This document shows, one piece after another, positions 48,125 to 48,262 of a stretch of DNA of 48,262 nt. Position numbers and translations under genes: made by a program. The notes under the pieces were generated by a model. It did not search any database. It was not told the DNA's origin and saw only the letters and a list, made by a program, of their open reading frames with translations. The stretch spans positions 1-48,262 of the forward strand of contig JAUSMJ010000038.1 in NCBI GenBank assembly GCA_030645575.1, given 5' to 3'. The stretch's first letter is position 1; every line of letters begins with the position of its first letter. This DNA comes from Caulobacter sp. Its GTDB lineage: Bacteria; Pseudomonadota; Alphaproteobacteria; Caulobacterales; Caulobacteraceae.

Positions 48125-48262
48125 GAGCACGTTAGGTTTTCTCCTACGCATATCCGGCATGCCGAAGGTAGTTTGAGCATTCTGCGGGGCTGAAGCAGTC
48201 GAGCAGGCTGCCGATGCGTCGCCAGACGTCCTCGACTGTTCGCTCGTCAGCCTTTTTGAGCA
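48125..48262 (-). mobile_element. IS630-type insertion sequence, one end
   Basis: The element end GAGCACGTTAGGTTTTCTCC follows a TA dinucleotide (48123-48124) in a CTAG context, as expected for IS630/Tc1-type elements that duplicate TA. The transposase C-terminus lies just inside. The window ends before the other end of the element. Confidence 0.82.
48144..48262 (-). CDS. IS630 family transposase, C-terminal fragment (partial at window edge)
   Basis: The minus strand encodes LKKADERTVEDVWRRIG, SLLDCFSPAECSNYLRH and AGYA then a TAG stop (48144-48146). The pattern TVE-W-IG-LLD-FSPAEC-NYL-AGY is the usual C-terminus of IS630-family DDE transposases. Only 38 codons are in the window; the DDE residues lie beyond the edge. 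Whether the element is intact cannot be judged here. Confidence 0.85.
   Translation of the reverse strand, partial: LKKADERTVEDVWRRIGSLLDCFSPAECSNYLRHAGYA

Overview
The window is almost entirely one high-GC alphaproteobacterial chromosome segment of the Caulobacterales type (Caulobacter/Phenylobacterium-like). The evidence is the trpF-trpB-trpA-accD-folC order, a DivL-type kinase with tyrosine in place of the H-box histidine, a tsaE-amgK-murU-addB-addA-trxA gene train, and RegB/RegA and MmcB proteins. The first ~600 bases do not belong to it. They are AT-rich and encode an internal/C-terminal piece of an NAD(P)H-hydrate dehydratase in a Bacteroidota/Ignavibacteria-like codon style. They join within a few bases (about 601-607) to the middle of rpsA, with both genes broken at the join. 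The simplest reading is a chimeric assembly.

Layout. 1-604: foreign nnrD fragment. 607-2004: 5'-truncated rpsA with a strong terminator, then an unrecognised minus-strand gene. 3020-9224: plus-strand run ihfB-trpF-trpB-trpA-accD-accD2-folC, in which accD is tandemly duplicated and the second copy has changed conserved glycines. 9388-18558: minus-strand train tsaE-amgK-murU-addB-addA-trxA (tRNA t6A modification, peptidoglycan recycling, double-strand-break repair, redox), mostly joined by ATGA overlaps. 18761-23291: lyso-lipid acyltransferase, mmsA, then hemW and rdgB on minus. 23292-24789: small accessory patch between rdgB and rph with a 38-aa membrane peptide, a DUF2975 membrane protein and an XRE regulator. 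24790-33495: rph, hrcA-grpE, dnaN, a GNAT gene, recF-gyrB. 33492-39472: recQ, a class A penicillin-binding protein, a DUF45 metallopeptidase and an intracellular PHB depolymerase. 39543-42753: SCO/SenC protein, RegB-RegA redox two-component pair and MmcB. 42785-45622: lipocalin, di-iron ferritin-like protein, SWIM zinc-finger protein and a zincin-type metallopeptidase. 45717-48038: divL. The window ends inside an IS630-type transposase inserted into a repeat.

The segment is mainly housekeeping: tryptophan, lipid and folate precursor synthesis, envelope recycling and synthesis, DNA replication and repair, heat-shock control, redox sensing and cell-cycle signalling. The least explained material is between genes. 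At least four families of palindromic elements occur, here named PalA to PalD. PalA, PalB and PalC are mostly just past stop codons, especially between convergent genes. PalD sits in two divergent promoter gaps, and its 53-bp core is flipped relative to its arms between the two copies. A cluster of TTACG half-sites lies between rdgB and the 38-aa peptide gene. No tRNA, rRNA, CRISPR array or phage module was seen.
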